Of a DNA stretch of 64,000 nt, positions 1 through 11,355 are shown one piece after another (positions within the stretch are counted from its first letter, which is position 1; every line of letters begins with the position of its first letter). Below the pieces are notes generated by a model, which saw only the letters and a program-made list of their open reading frames with translations, was not told the origin of the DNA and ran no database searches. The position numbers and the translations under genes are program-made. Location of the stretch: the NCBI GenBank assembly GCA_022385805.1, contig MU277672.1, positions 106,012 to 170,011 on the forward strand. Reading direction: 5' to 3'. The DNA comes from Pilatotrama ljubarskyi. Lineage: Eukaryota; Basidiomycota; Agaricomycetes; Polyporales; Polyporaceae.

Positions 1-1840
1 TCTATTGGAGTCGTTCTGTACTAACGAACCAAGCTCACCAGGGCCGTATTCGGGGAGACATTGCGCTTGGGGGTACTAACAGGAACCGTCCCCGAGTTCG
101 GTGAAGGACGGCATTTCTGCCTCTGAGCGTGGCATTTGGTGGCGGAGGAGGCACACGTTGTCATGGAACCCATTGCGTCCGAGGGCGAGTGGAAAGGTGA
201 TGTCGTACATACTAGCGGTCGAAAGTCAGTCTTTATATGCGACAACTGGGTCCTTGAGCTTCATGGTGCATGCGAGCAGGTCCGTTTAGGACAGGCAGAG
301 ACGCGTTGGCCACTAGCGAGCTGCTGGATATCTCGAGCACTGCAGTCACATCAGAGTCCTTTAGTGTGAGGATGTGAATATCTGCACGCACAAGAGCTTC
401 CCGCTGGGAGATAGAGTCCGACCGTATGGTGAGCGCACCACGACTCGGACCCACATGCTGCTAGTGGCCCACTCAGCGCTGTGCCTTCGGCTTCACCCGT
501 GTACAGATATCTGGATTGCGGCACACCCTCCATCTCCGACTGCGACGTCGCTGTCGCACAACTAGCCAGGAATCCACTCTTTCACCGAAGGTGCAATGTT
601 CCGTGGCATGATAAGCAAGCGACGTTCATTGCATTCATATATAGATAGTCTAAGCAAGGTAAAGTCATACAAACCGTCGAGGTATCAGGAAAGTCAGTAT
701 ACGGCCATTCTGCCAAATCGCCATGGAATGATGCCCATCGTCCGCGGTCTACAGTGAGATTCATGCCTTAGACGACCCGTCTGCCAACAGTACTCACTGT
801 AAACCGCTCGTCATCTCCAAGGTCATCCATTCATTGACGGCATAGCATATAGCTCCCTGAGACGGATGACCTGATGGAGCACCGCACGAAGGATATCCTG
901 GAGCGCATAGCTGGGGGAACATGAGTGACTGCTGGAACGTAGGGTCTGCAACGAGCCCTTCGATATCCGTCGAACTCGTGTCTTTCGCCACGCACATTGA
1001 TGCAGCGTCTTGTCGGGTACGTCCGAGGGAAGACGAGAACATCAGAGCGTCCGCGCGATGATGGTGCTCGAGTCTTCGTAATTGAGGCGCTGGGCTGAGG
1101 AACTCCTCGGCCCTCTTTCGTCACATCCCTCTCAGGAGTGAAGTTTCCTATACCGCATCCGCCAATAGGCAGAGGTGAGGTCCGCTCGCTCTGGACAGCG
1201 CCGTCGCTCTTTCCCGCACGAAATCCATCGGACTGGGGCTCGGATGAGCATCACGCACGTCTGCACGGACGCATAGGAGACCGTCCTGGATCTGGTACCT
1301 GAGGGAGCGGTGCAGGCGCGAGAACTCGAATGGCCTACAGGTAGCCTGTTAACCTCGGCGGATCCCTCCCGGGGTCGCGGAAGTAGAAGAACTGCTCGCG
1401 CGGGTGCAGAACAGATGAGGGCTTGGGTACGAGAAGAGCGGGAGGGGGAGCTTGCGAGGACAGAAAGTGCTGATGAGTGGATGAGAGGGTATGGCGTTTG
1501 CTACGTGGGGCACCGACTGAGGGACATCCTTACTTCGCGATTGAATCAGAGAGCCTCGACCACAACGAGGACGTCCACTGACGATGAGCGGTGTTATGAC
1601 GTGCCTTCGGTACCGGAGGTCTAGGTTGCCAGCTTTAAATATGGATCGAAGGTAAAATGGTGGCATACAGAAGTCAAAACTTCCTGAAGCGACTGCTGAA
1701 GCGAGTGCTATAGGAAGAGGGATAATGGCCGACGCTCGTCGCTAGGATCTAATCTGGTCGGCTACTGGATGTGAAAACCAGAGTGTCCAGACGTACTGGA
1801 TGAGTTTGTCTACCGCCTCCTCGGCCCGTTGACATCATGG
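1..1840. other. No supported gene
   Basis: All open frames here are short, overlap one another on both strands and show no recognisable domain or convincing exon-intron chain. I see no tRNA and no repeat. It may hold untranslated sequence of the F-box gene to its right, which ends at 1841 on the minus strand, or a decayed gene. Confidence 0.4.
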
Positions 1841-3216
1841 TCAGATCCTCTCGCGTGTCTGACGATACCTGATGAACTTCGTGTCGTAGGTCAGATCCCA
1901 GGAGACGGTGATCTCGTCCCGACCACTGATGATAACGCGCACGGGCCTCTTCTCAGAGAAGCTGCGCAAAGTTAGCATCCGCGCGAGCCTCAAGTGATAA
2001 CACTGACGAAGACTTACGTGAACCCGCGCTGTGCAAGCGTTCCGAGCCCCCCATACGCTCGCTTCGGTGACAAATTGGACAGAGGCACGCGGAGGTCAGC
2101 GTCCCAGCTGCACGCGCCCCGCGGTACGTGGACATCGCCGATGATCTTCCATGCACGAAGCGCAGACTCGGCGGCGTCGTGTTCAAGATAGAGACACTCG
2201 GTGCCGTGCGGGCCATAGTCCCCCAACCACAGTCCAACGAGAGACTCGGGACGCCAGTCAGGAGACGCGGGGTCATCGCCTTCCTGGGTAGGATACCGAA
2301 GCGGGAAGTAGCATGGGACGAGATCGCTGAAGTCCCTCGTATGGGGTAGACGGGGGTTGTGGATTGGAATCCGCACATCAGATTCTTGTCTAGGAGGCGG
2401 CGGGAGGAAAGCGATCGACGCAGGCTTCTGTGCACCATGGACATATGTGATCGGTGGGCTGTAGATCCAAGAGTAGCGTGTCTGCTCTACGACAGGGGGT
2501 CCACGCTCCTGGGGAAGGCGAGGCACCCCTCGATCTGGATCATACCATGGTGCAGAGGCGAGCATCTCTGGCTGGACGAGCCGCTCGTTGTACTGAGCCT
2601 CCACCTCGAAGGTCAAGGATGTAGGAGCGATAACCTTCAGTGAGGGCGTTGCCAGCCTGCCGTCGCCGTCCATGCGAACCCACGGCGGAGGTAAGCCGTT
2701 GTGGACCAGGAAGCCGAGATCGCGCTCGGAGCGGAGGTGCCAGCTAATATGCACGTCGTTGGCAGTCGCAGGCGTCGACTTCTTCCAAGGGACGAAACCG
2801 ATCTGCATGAACTCGGTATATGTAGGCTGATACGGCCGTGGGGCCTTGGACTTGTTGGTGTCGAACTCCCAGACCTCGCCGATGATGATCGGCTCTCCGC
2901 GGCGGAGCCAATTGTCCGGGACAATGCGAAACTCGATGATGTTTCCGTGACAGGGATAATCGCTGCACCACAGCCCAAGTAAGGGACCGTACCGGTGGAG
3001 GAGACGGCCGTAGATGGTCCGAAAGGAGCGTCTGCGGAAAGTGCTCGTGTCCTTGATGCCGTACCGCGCGCAGAAGATGTACCATGTAGAGTCGTCATCG
3101 ATCAAGGGGTAATAGAGCTTGCGGGAGATGCAGAGAAAGTGCAGAACCTCGACGGCGGAGAGTCGAGAGAAGATCTCTCGCAGAACATCGTAGGGGAGGT
3201 CTAGGACCGAAGGCAT
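1841..3216 (-). CDS. F-box protein, FBXO31-like
   Basis: Predicted substrate receptor of an SCF ubiquitin ligase. An F-box (LPYDVLREIFSRL) opens the protein at residues 5-45. Two later blocks, GLWCSDYPCHG and GLWLGDYGPHG, are followed by a stretch containing KIIGDVHVPRG; this layout recalls the substrate-binding half of FBXO31. There are two exons, 2018-3216 and 1841-1961, separated by a 56-base intron with a clear branch site. The exons sum to 440 codons. I chose the ATG at 3216 because it sits just before the F-box in a good purine context. An in-frame ATG at 3276 would add 20 residues and cannot be excluded. The gene stands alone on the minus strand. Family membership is inferred from motifs, and the target is unknown. 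Confidence 0.8.
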
Positions 3217-3668
3217 CTTCTTTCCCGCCTTTTCCCACTGCCATCGGACAGAACGGAATGAGAAGAGATAGCCCAAAACTGGTACGCAGGAGGGTCGCTC
3301 ACCTTACGCCGAGGGGGGTTTAGTGGTTCCGCACACTACCATCGTCCCGGTGTAGGTGTCAGATCTCAGCGAGGTAATGCGAGCCGATGACCGGCATACC
3401 AAGACAAAAAAGTGCAAATGTCTCTGTGTCCAGCGCCGGTCGTTGGAAGGCGTGTTCAATATTTCATTGGCGAGGCAGGTTATGCAAGGACGTGGTAGAG
3501 GTCCAAGGAACACGAGTATGCGACCCCCGTCCCCCGCCGCGTGCAAGCCCTGTTGCTCCGGAATAGGCAATGGACGCTCACGTGGCCCTCTCTGCCAAGA
3601 CAATTGCCGTGCATTTTTACCAAGTTCTTTTATACGATATATTTTGTTAATGCACCCTTCATCACAAC
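3217..3668. other. Intergenic, nothing recognised
   Basis: Probable upstream region of the minus-strand F-box gene, running up to the tRNA-Tyr gene. No supported coding sequence. Confidence 0.4.
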
Positions 3669-3759
3669 CCTCCGATAGCTCAGTTGGTAGAGCGCAAGAC
3701 TGTAATCGGTTACCTTGCAGGTCATCTTGAGGCCGCTAGTTCGATCCTGGCTCGGAGGA
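3669..3759 (+). tRNA. tRNA-Tyr (GTA) with intron
   Basis: The acceptor stem CCTCCGA pairs perfectly with TCGGAGG. The D arm (GCTC/GAGC), anticodon stem (CAAGA/TCTTG) and T arm (GCTAG-TTCGATC-CTGGC) are all present. The anticodon GTA is at 3702-3704. An 18-base intron (3706-3723) sits one base 3' of the anticodon, the standard position for nuclear tRNA introns, and tRNA-Tyr genes usually carry one in fungi. Confidence 0.95.
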
Positions 3760-3760
3760 C

Positions 3761-3767
3761 TTTTTTT
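3761..3767 (+). terminator. RNA polymerase III terminator of tRNA-Tyr
   Basis: A run of seven T residues begins two bases after the discriminator base of the tRNA. This is the standard polymerase III stop signal. Confidence 0.85.
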
Positions 3768-4138
3768 GTCTTGTCCTTCCCCGCGCTGATCCAGTCTTCC
3801 AACTTGTTCATTGTAATTCCGCTCATCGTCCTCTGAACGCTCAGCAAGTACGATTGGGATTACGGATGGACAGCATGCAGTTAGGCAGCTAGTTCAGCTT
3901 TGTCCGAGTTACTATCCTGTATGCTGGAAGCGCGGCCCATGTCTGTGCACGTATTCGTTGGCAACGCCAAGTACTCCTGTGATGTGTCTCAACATTGAGC
4001 ATCACATAGCAAGCTAATACACATGAGCATGAGGATGTAGGGTACAGTTCCAGATCCGCAACACGAGCGAATGTCCGCGATAACAGAGCAAGGCAGACAT
4101 ACAGTACATAGCATCATGGTCCTAACGTCCAGGAGACC
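3768..4138. other. Intergenic, nothing recognised
   Basis: Lies between the tRNA-Tyr terminator and the 3' end of the minus-strand RING gene. No supported feature; it probably includes the RING gene's 3' untranslated region. Confidence 0.4.
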
Positions 4139-6059
4139 TCACACTCTTCTCCACCACCACCGTCGCCGCGCTGTCTGCGGCGGGGGCGGGACCTCGACAC
4201 GTACCTGACAGTACGGACACCGTCCGGACTTCTGCGTAAGCCATGGATCAATGCAGTCCTTCTGTAAAGACATAGCGACCGTGAGCAACGATTCGGGCGA
4301 AGCAAGTATGAGGACATACGTGGTAAGCGTGGCCGCAACTCAGCAACCGGAGCGGTTGCAAGGCGTCTGCGTTCTCCTCATCCGCCATCTCAACAGTCCT
4401 CGCATCCGCTGGATGCGGATTCTCAACCTGCACCTCCTCGATATTCCCCGCCGCCGCACCTTCTCCAGGCGACAAACGTGGAACGGCAAGCATCTCATGC
4501 GCCTCTTGGCCTTCTGGATCCTCCGTCACCACATCGGGAGTCCGTCCAGCGTTGAGTTTCCGCGGCTCCTCGAATTCACAGAGACAAATCATACACGTCG
4601 CCTTGTTCTCTGGGAGGCGCACCAAGGGATAGGGCGCCGGCTCCCACCTTGCGTCCCACGAGTCGACGCCCCCTGGGAGGATGGTCCCGATGCCCTCTTC
4701 CAGCTCGGCAGCGGTGGGCATAGCATCCGTACCACGGTTTCGCTTCGGTCGGAGAAGGATGAAGCGCTTCTTCTTGGGGAGCGCGGGTGGGGGTGGTTTG
4801 GGCAGTGATGGCGGGTATGAGAGAGGGCGTGGGGAGGCGGGAGAGGTGCCGTCATCTCCTGGCGGTGGGGGTATGTATAGTACGAGCGGGATGCGGTCTA
4901 CTTCTGCTTGGGACAGCTTGCCGATGACCGGCTGGCCAGCGCGCCGTCTCATCGTCGCTACTTTTACGACCTGGAGGAAATGTTAGCAAATACCCGCACC
5001 GACGAAGCAGGGAGGCTCACAGAAAGGATCGTGTTGATCATGAAGCGGATGTAGATCATGAGAAGCAAAGCGACGGTCATAGACGTGACAATAGGCGCTG
5101 CATCGCGGCAGTGACCTCCCCGCTGGATGGCCAAGAGCAACGCGGTAACGGACCATACCAGTGTCAATGCCGGACTAAGTCTGATGAGACTGTGATGCAC
5201 GTATCAGGGACAAATTCTGAACAGCACAGGGCGTTGTGTTCTCACAGGATGTGCAGAGCTATGAGGTTCAGAGGGCAGATATATTCTATGGCTGTTGGTC
5301 CGCGAGTAGGTTCCACCGCGACAGCCGCGGCCTCCAGGTCAGCGGTTGCCTGTTCATCAGTCGCAGCACCCCGCATGAGAGTCTGACCACCGGGGGTGTT
5401 GGCGGTGCGCCTCTGAGCTCGTCGACTGTGATGGGTGTTAGTAACGAGTACTGAGTGACGATGATGTTCGCTGCTCGGAACGTACGAGAGAACGCGTTTC
5501 ATCCATCGGGCCCAGAAGAGAAGGTATACAACAAAGATTACTCTCCCGAGCCATATGAGGTTGAGTATGGCAAAGTCGGAGCAGGCACCAAACTGCGTTT
5601 GACCCGTATGTGTGGGCTGTGGGCTCTTGTAGACGGCTGCCAGGGCTGTAATAACTGTGATAGCAACAACCTACCATGTCCCCGCAATTTAGTATCCTAT
5701 ATGCATTGAAACAACCCATTGGGCAAAGCCAGAAGCTCGCCCGACGATAGATTGGAACGTACCTGTCCTACCGATGAAACTATGAAGATGACCAGGCTCA
5801 CGGTTCGTCGACGTGCCCTACGCTCACTCTCCGAACCGCCGGCGAAGCCCAGAAAAGCTAGCATCCTTTTCCATGGTGACACACCATCCGCGACATTGAT
5901 ATCAGCTCCGTTCGCCTCCGCGTGGTTTGGCTGCTCAGCGGAAGCGTCCGGAGTGGACATTGGCGGTACAACGCCTGACGCACCAGAGTGACCCTGTGCA
6001 GAGGTCGGCGGCCTATGGGTTAGCGACGTCGCCGAGCGGTCGTCCGCATTATGATCCAT
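4139..6059 (-). CDS. Multi-span membrane RING-H2 protein, copy A
   Basis: Likely membrane-anchored E3 ubiquitin ligase. Six exons (5763-6059, 5486-5670, 5246-5410, 5021-5180, 4320-4970, 4139-4261) sum to 527 codons with consistent phases. The N-terminal third carries about four hydrophobic spans (for example LVIFIVSSVGQVVAITVITA and VVYLLFW). A proline-rich cytosolic segment follows, then a RING near residues 390-510: CMIC, CGHAYH, KDCIDPWL and CPYC. The CGHAYH-KDC junction is created by splicing. The second and third zinc ligand pairs are separated by 82 residues, far more than in a typical RING. The protein ends in an Arg/Trp-rich tail. It is paralogous to the genes at 9488-10545 and 11356-13131. 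The substrate and the membrane compartment are unknown. Confidence 0.85.
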
Positions 6060-7075
6060 GCTGTTCAGAAAGCAAGGTGGTCATGGAGGTAAGTGAGAGA
6101 GATGAGATGGCACTGCAGGACGAGACTGTCATACCATGATGGAGTAGCTAGAACGCTGGTTTTGGGTTCGGCAGGACCGCATTGCCCCGCACAGTCGCGG
6201 CCATCAGCGCTTCGGCAGGGCTATACATAGTCTACCCCATTAGTCAGTTCGGGCGTCTCCCATCTGTGAACTCATCTGCATTGACCGACCTTTCGTGCCG
6301 AACGCCACTCTTCAGCGCGACACGACCGCAGCTGTAGACTCGGCACGCATTTTTATAGTCCCGGAAGTAGTATCTTACAGTAGCTGGGATCCGCTGCGCT
6401 AGGTTTCTGAAAGCGACCGATACCGTCGACCCTGGGATGTATACGCTTCGCTTCGAAGTACCAGCAAGAATGTAAAAGTGGTCAGTCCACCGAGCCGTTC
6501 CGATGGTCAGTACTTCAACGTCCACTCTGGGCTTTAGCTGGCAACTCATGTGAGAAGTATATGTGTTATATCATGTCCATTGTCGAAATGTGCGATGCCT
6601 GGCACTTCGATACAGGCTGTACGCCGATCGTGACTTGAAAACTATGATGGTCAGTAGGCCTAGGTAGTCTATAGGTCAATGCGCGTAGGTACCCAGCCGA
6701 CGCGAAATATGCACATGGCATATGCAAGGCACCTGTTACTGACGTATCAGTAAAGGCCTCGATGGGACCGGTTTCCAGTCTCGGCTCGCTGCATGGCCCA
6801 TATTCTCCGGTCACGGAACGTAGGTAGAACAGCGGCTTCACCGGCCATGGCGGCACATCTTCACCTGACTTCTTGGACTGCCTTCTCGGATTGAAGCTGA
6901 TGCACGAAGGCTACTCGGCGTCCTTGTCAATATGATCATGGAGCAGGAGCCGTGCTGGTGATAGACTCTGCGGCACCAGTTGGGAGCATCGCACCGCCCT
7001 TGGCTGCTGCATGGTTGTTACTATATACCCGGTAGGAGCGGGCTTGCGTGTCTGTCTCTCACCATACCCACGGAC
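6060..7075. other. Divergent intergenic region, no supported gene
   Basis: Separates the start of the minus-strand RING gene from the start of the plus-strand DUF6534 gene, so it probably holds both promoters. Minus-strand open frames at 6244-6549 and 6566-6856 (101 and 96 residues) have plausible composition but no recognisable domain, and I could not link them by splicing. Confidence 0.4.
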
Positions 7076-9296
7076 ATGGCGTTACCGACTGCCAGTCGCT
7101 TGACCGCTTCGCCCATGGCACCAGCCATAGATGGCACCTTTGGGGCCATTCTTCTTGGCAACTTCGTTGGGCTCATGTGAGTATCTGCTGCTAATTCCTT
7201 CGGTGTTCTGATCGTGGGATACAGCCTATATGGGCAGACTCTGCACATGCTATACCGCTACGCAACTACGTATCCGGGAGATTCTCGAAGGCTGAAGACT
7301 TTGGTACGTTCTTGATAGGGTTCGTCGCTCGCTGCCATATAATAGCGGGTCCCATCGGATCTATAGGTCTACCTTGCGGTGTGAGCAGCCCTTACTCGTC
7401 CACCAGTTCACGGCGTACTGATATGTGCATCAGGCTTTTGGAAACTATATCTGCCGCCATGGGCATGCACAGCTGGTCCGTTCCCTCCAGCCACGTAAAC
7501 TGCTTGTAATCATTCGCATCCTCTTGTGAAGCTATCACTATCTCGTCCGGAGCTATTTCCGGCCGGAAGCTCTCCAGATCGGTACATGGTGAGTGAGGTT
7601 TCGCGACGGTCAGTACACCATTCTCATTGAATTCCCGTGCTGACTAGGTCTCTCAATGTGCGTGCATTTGGTGGTTGAGGGGACCAAGGCTGGCGCTCAT
7701 GGTATCTTCAAGCTCCAACCCTTAGCACTGGTACGCACTCTTCAGGTATTGTGGACACGGAGGGGCTCTGGACTCATCCTCGGTCCGATATAGGGACTGG
7801 CCATGGTTGTTTCTCAGAGGTTAGTTTTGACCGATTCCTCCTACAAGACTGACACATACTGCTCTGCTGTCTTAGCTTCTTCGCTCGACGATTGTGGCTC
7901 CTTGGCGGCCGCTATTGGATTATAGTGATCTTCGCGGTCAGTCAGGTCTGCCGAATTACATTCCGCACGATGCACAGATTGAAGCCGAGCGTATCTTTCC
8001 TTAGGTTCTCTGTTACGTTGCCGAACTAGGTGAGTTGTTTGCAGACAGACACTGCCCTGTCGACGTGACTGACCATCGTGGATAGGTCTCTTGCTAGGTG
8101 AGTACCCACTGCTGACACCACGCCCGGACCAGCGGAATAACAATACGCCCTCAATACCTACAGCGGCCACGGCCAAATTGTGCGTGCGTTTGTCTCCCTT
8201 CTTAATGATTCTAATACGGCGGAGAAGGTTTGTCGTCGACAACATCGACGTCGTCAAGATGATTGCAGTAAGACCCAGGGTACAATGCTGTACTCATGGT
8301 CGCGCAGCTGACTGTCTTTTCCGAACTCCCGCAGCTTCTAATCCCGACGTCGTTTGCCTTCGCTTTAGCCGCCGATCTCGTCTTGACGGTTGCCCTCGTC
8401 CACGTCCTGCACCGTAGTCGAACAGGACTCAAGAGGTACACTTTCACTCGCCTGACATGGCTGCGACTTCGTTGCCCCTCTGACGTACCCTCAACATAGT
8501 ACAGACACCATGATCGACGTGCTGATCATGTATACGGTCAGCACAGGTCAGTCCGCTTGCACCCTCCGTCGTTCCGCTACGATGCTGAACTTGGCTGTAC
8601 CCTAGGACTACTGACCGGGTATGGCTCCCATTACATCATCTGGAGGTTTAGGACTGACATGGGGCCGCTATCACTATCATAGAGTCGTGGACATCTTGGC
8701 GACAGTATTCGTGGGTTTTCCTGTCCTAGTTGCCTCGCGACCTTTACTGAGGCAGGTCGCACCGGCGATTAGGCTTTCGCTCGTTCCGGGGATTTTATTT
8801 ACGTCGCGTTCACTATCTGCGGGGCCAGACGTGAGTGGCCCACGACATCGTCGAGAACTCACTGTCTGACGGCTCGTATTCCACAGTCTATGCCATCACA
8901 CTTCTCACCGCGTGAGTCTCATCCCCGTAGTATGGTCTTAGCATCATAGGGCTCCCTGCATCCCAGTGGCTCACTGTCGCCTAGATTGAACTCTCGGAAG
9001 TCCATTGCGGCTCACGGAATGGCTTCGGCAGAGATCACCGGCAATTCTCCGTTCGGCTTCAGCATCGCCCGTAACCCGGTGGATCCATCCATGATCAGCG
9101 TTCACACCCATCCAGTGCGCACTTGCCACCTTTCCTCTCGGTGCGCACTCGCACACTAACTGTATGCATTTCCCCCCAGCTTCGCCCCGATATCAGTACT
9201 ATCGACCGAGATGCCTTCGAGCTGAGCGTCGCCTCTCGCAAACACACAGCGACCGGCGATGGCCGCACTGTGGACCTGAAAGCCACCTCGCAGTAA
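7076..9296 (+). CDS. DUF6534 seven-helix membrane protein
   Basis: Member of a large basidiomycete family of putative seven-helix proteins that contain the DUF6534 domain; the function of the family is not established. Exon 1 (7076-7176) and exon 2 (7225-7303) join to give GNFVGLILYGQTLHMLYRYA, the expected first helix. Exon 8308-8435 encodes a helix ending HRSRTGLKR. Exon 8500-8546 gives TDTMIDVLIMYTVSTG. Later short exons splice to DFIYVAFTICGARLYAITLL and then LNSRK, the family's closing motif. A phase-0 intron (9115-9179) leads to a last exon, 9180-9296, ending in TAA. The exons between 7304 and 8307, and between 8547 and 8780, are not resolved. The ends and family are well supported, but the middle could contain a defect. 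Confidence 0.7.
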
Positions 9297-9487
9297 CCCG
9301 CTCCGTATCTGACAGCGATGGTATATAGAGGCTTGCGCCCCCGCGGCCGCTTACCGCACATGATAATGTATCTACGCCAAGTCCGTACACTGCTCCCTAT
9401 CCTATAACTATGCATTCACCGCGCAGGTGATGCACGCTGCGTGTCTCGGCTGCAAGCGTGTTTGGACCCCAGAGACGAAACGCCGGG

Positions 9488-10545
9488 CTATGACCTGTCC
9501 CCGTCGCTCAGGTAGAGACGACCTCTGCGTTGCCGCCTCTTCTCCATATTTTGGGACAACTGATACGGTCGCAGTTCTGAGACATTTCCGGAAACCTAGT
9601 AGGGTGCGAGGACGTACCACGGTGATAGACCTCGCAAGCGTGATACAGAACAGGAGCAGTAGAGTGCTTGTGAGCTGGGCTATGTGGGGAGCCACTTCGC
9701 CGCAACGGCGGCGTCGGAAGATATACAAGAGCTGCATGGCCAGGAAAAGGTATATCGTTATCAGAGGTTCAATGAGCCCTGTCAGGCTGCATCGAGATGT
9801 GAGCTCATCGTGCCAATTACCAGAGACCTTCGGTGAAGCGCACAGATTATATCGTCGTCTACTGTCCGCAGGGATCACGTCGTAAAGCTCTTCTCCAGGC
9901 GATAGCGTAGGGTCGTCTTCGCTCTGGCTCACTGTATCGCTGAAGGGATTGGCGGAGCGACTCGTCTCGACGACGTATTGCCGTCTCCGGTCGGCTCATC
10001 AGACCTATAATACTAGCTCGTCCATGGACAGTCCTGCTCACCTGCCGACTTCCCTGATACGATACCCCCACACTAGGAGGTAGACCACGAAAACGGTCCG
10101 CACGAGCCATGCCAGGTTCATGAGAGACAGGTCGAGACATGCGCGGAACTCGCTCCGGCCTTCCGATCGGCCAGGCTCCGTAGCTCTCGTCTTGATGCCA
10201 TATGTTGTTAACACGATCGTAACGACCAGCTGCATGACGGGCAACCGCATATCGGAGGTGCGCGGCGCGTAAGGGATCGGCCAAAGGGCGTTTCACTACA
10301 CAGCGACGTGGGCGCACCTGCGTCGTTGCTTGCGCTGTGAAGAAGAGCCGGTACAGAAGACGCCTTCGGATCGTCTGCTGTGTTTGTGAGCCTGCGTAGC
10401 CAAAGATCGCCTTCAACCCGTGCCACATTTTACTCTCGGCTATGGGCACGGATAGTTCTCTCTGTATCGCATCCCAGCGAGAGCTTCGCGCAGGAGCTGA
10501 GAGCGTATCCTCTGGGACCGGTGGACCGCGTTCGGCATTCTGCAT
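9488..10545 (-). CDS. Membrane paralogue B, RING lost; possibly decaying
   Basis: Relative of the flanking RING genes. Exon 1 (10318-10545) has the shared MWHGLKAIFGYAG start of the membrane region. Exon 2 (10042-10229) gives MNLAWLVRTVFVVYLL, and a later exon gives PLITIYLFLAMQLLYIF and the following span. After the last span the gene continues for only a short basic tail. No C-terminal RING can be found before the convergent DUF6534 gene, which ends at 9296. Where the paralogues encode a CPL-type segment, this copy reads as ICALHR, but in a different frame from the preceding exon (near 9860-9890). Either an extra intron or a frameshift is present. It is a truncated membrane protein or a young pseudogene; the 3' end given is tentative. 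Confidence 0.5.
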
Positions 10546-11355
10546 CGAGAGACAGTGTCCAGTGAAAGCGACGAAGAACTAGCCGTGGCGACGGGCCTAG
10601 GAAATGCCGTTTCCACAGCCTGGTACGGTTAGCGGGGTCGTGGGACGGATGCGATAATGCTGAAGTACTCACGAGTTCGCTATATATACGTACACAAGCG
10701 CCCACGAATCAGTCCCCAGGAACCGCAGCGTTCATACCTTCGAAGAGAGCGCCCACTGTCATCCCATCATTGAATCAACACCATGACTGGGAGGTCTGCA
10801 CTCACGTGTGGCTGGACCTATACACCAGAAGACCCTCTCGCATTCCATCACTGCCTGTGTGCGCGAAGAATAACATCGGTAACATCCACCGCGGGCACGG
10901 ACCTGGCGCCATCACGGCAGCGTCCCGGTCATATTGCACAGCTTCGCCCACAGCTGCCTCACTCTACAATACCGAAGCGATGGGGGATACGGTTCACTCC
11001 GCCGTCCCAAAGCTGTATTCCATCACAGCGAGCGTTCAGAAGGAACGGAAATACTTCGTGTTGAGCCCGCTGGCAAAGTGTAAGCGAATGAGCTGACCGT
11101 GGGGTGAAACGGCGCTTCCGGATTGTACAGCCTGGTTCCCGCCGCCGCCCTGTCCACACGCTACGATGCACGTCGGCTGGACCAATTCATTGGATGTATA
11201 CACCAAGTTGCTACAGCAACAAATTGCCTCCATTCAGAGACAGAAAGTCCAACCCAGGTACTTTTATGGCAGTGTGAGACGATACCGCTATGTCAAGCGA
11301 GGAAGAGACACGTACCTTCAACCACAGAGGAATAGGGAACGACTTGCGGCTGCCC
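10546..11355. other. Intergenic, no supported gene
   Basis: Lies between the start of copy B and the stop of copy C, both on the minus strand. Only short, overlapping open frames without domains are seen. It probably contains the copy B promoter and the copy C 3' untranslated region. Confidence 0.4.

Noticed and set aside
7304..8307. The DUF6534 gene first looked like a frameshifted pseudogene.
   Set aside because: The later exons splice into the exact family ending (GARLYAITLL then LNSRK), so the gene is more likely intact with unresolved middle exons. A defect in the middle is still possible.
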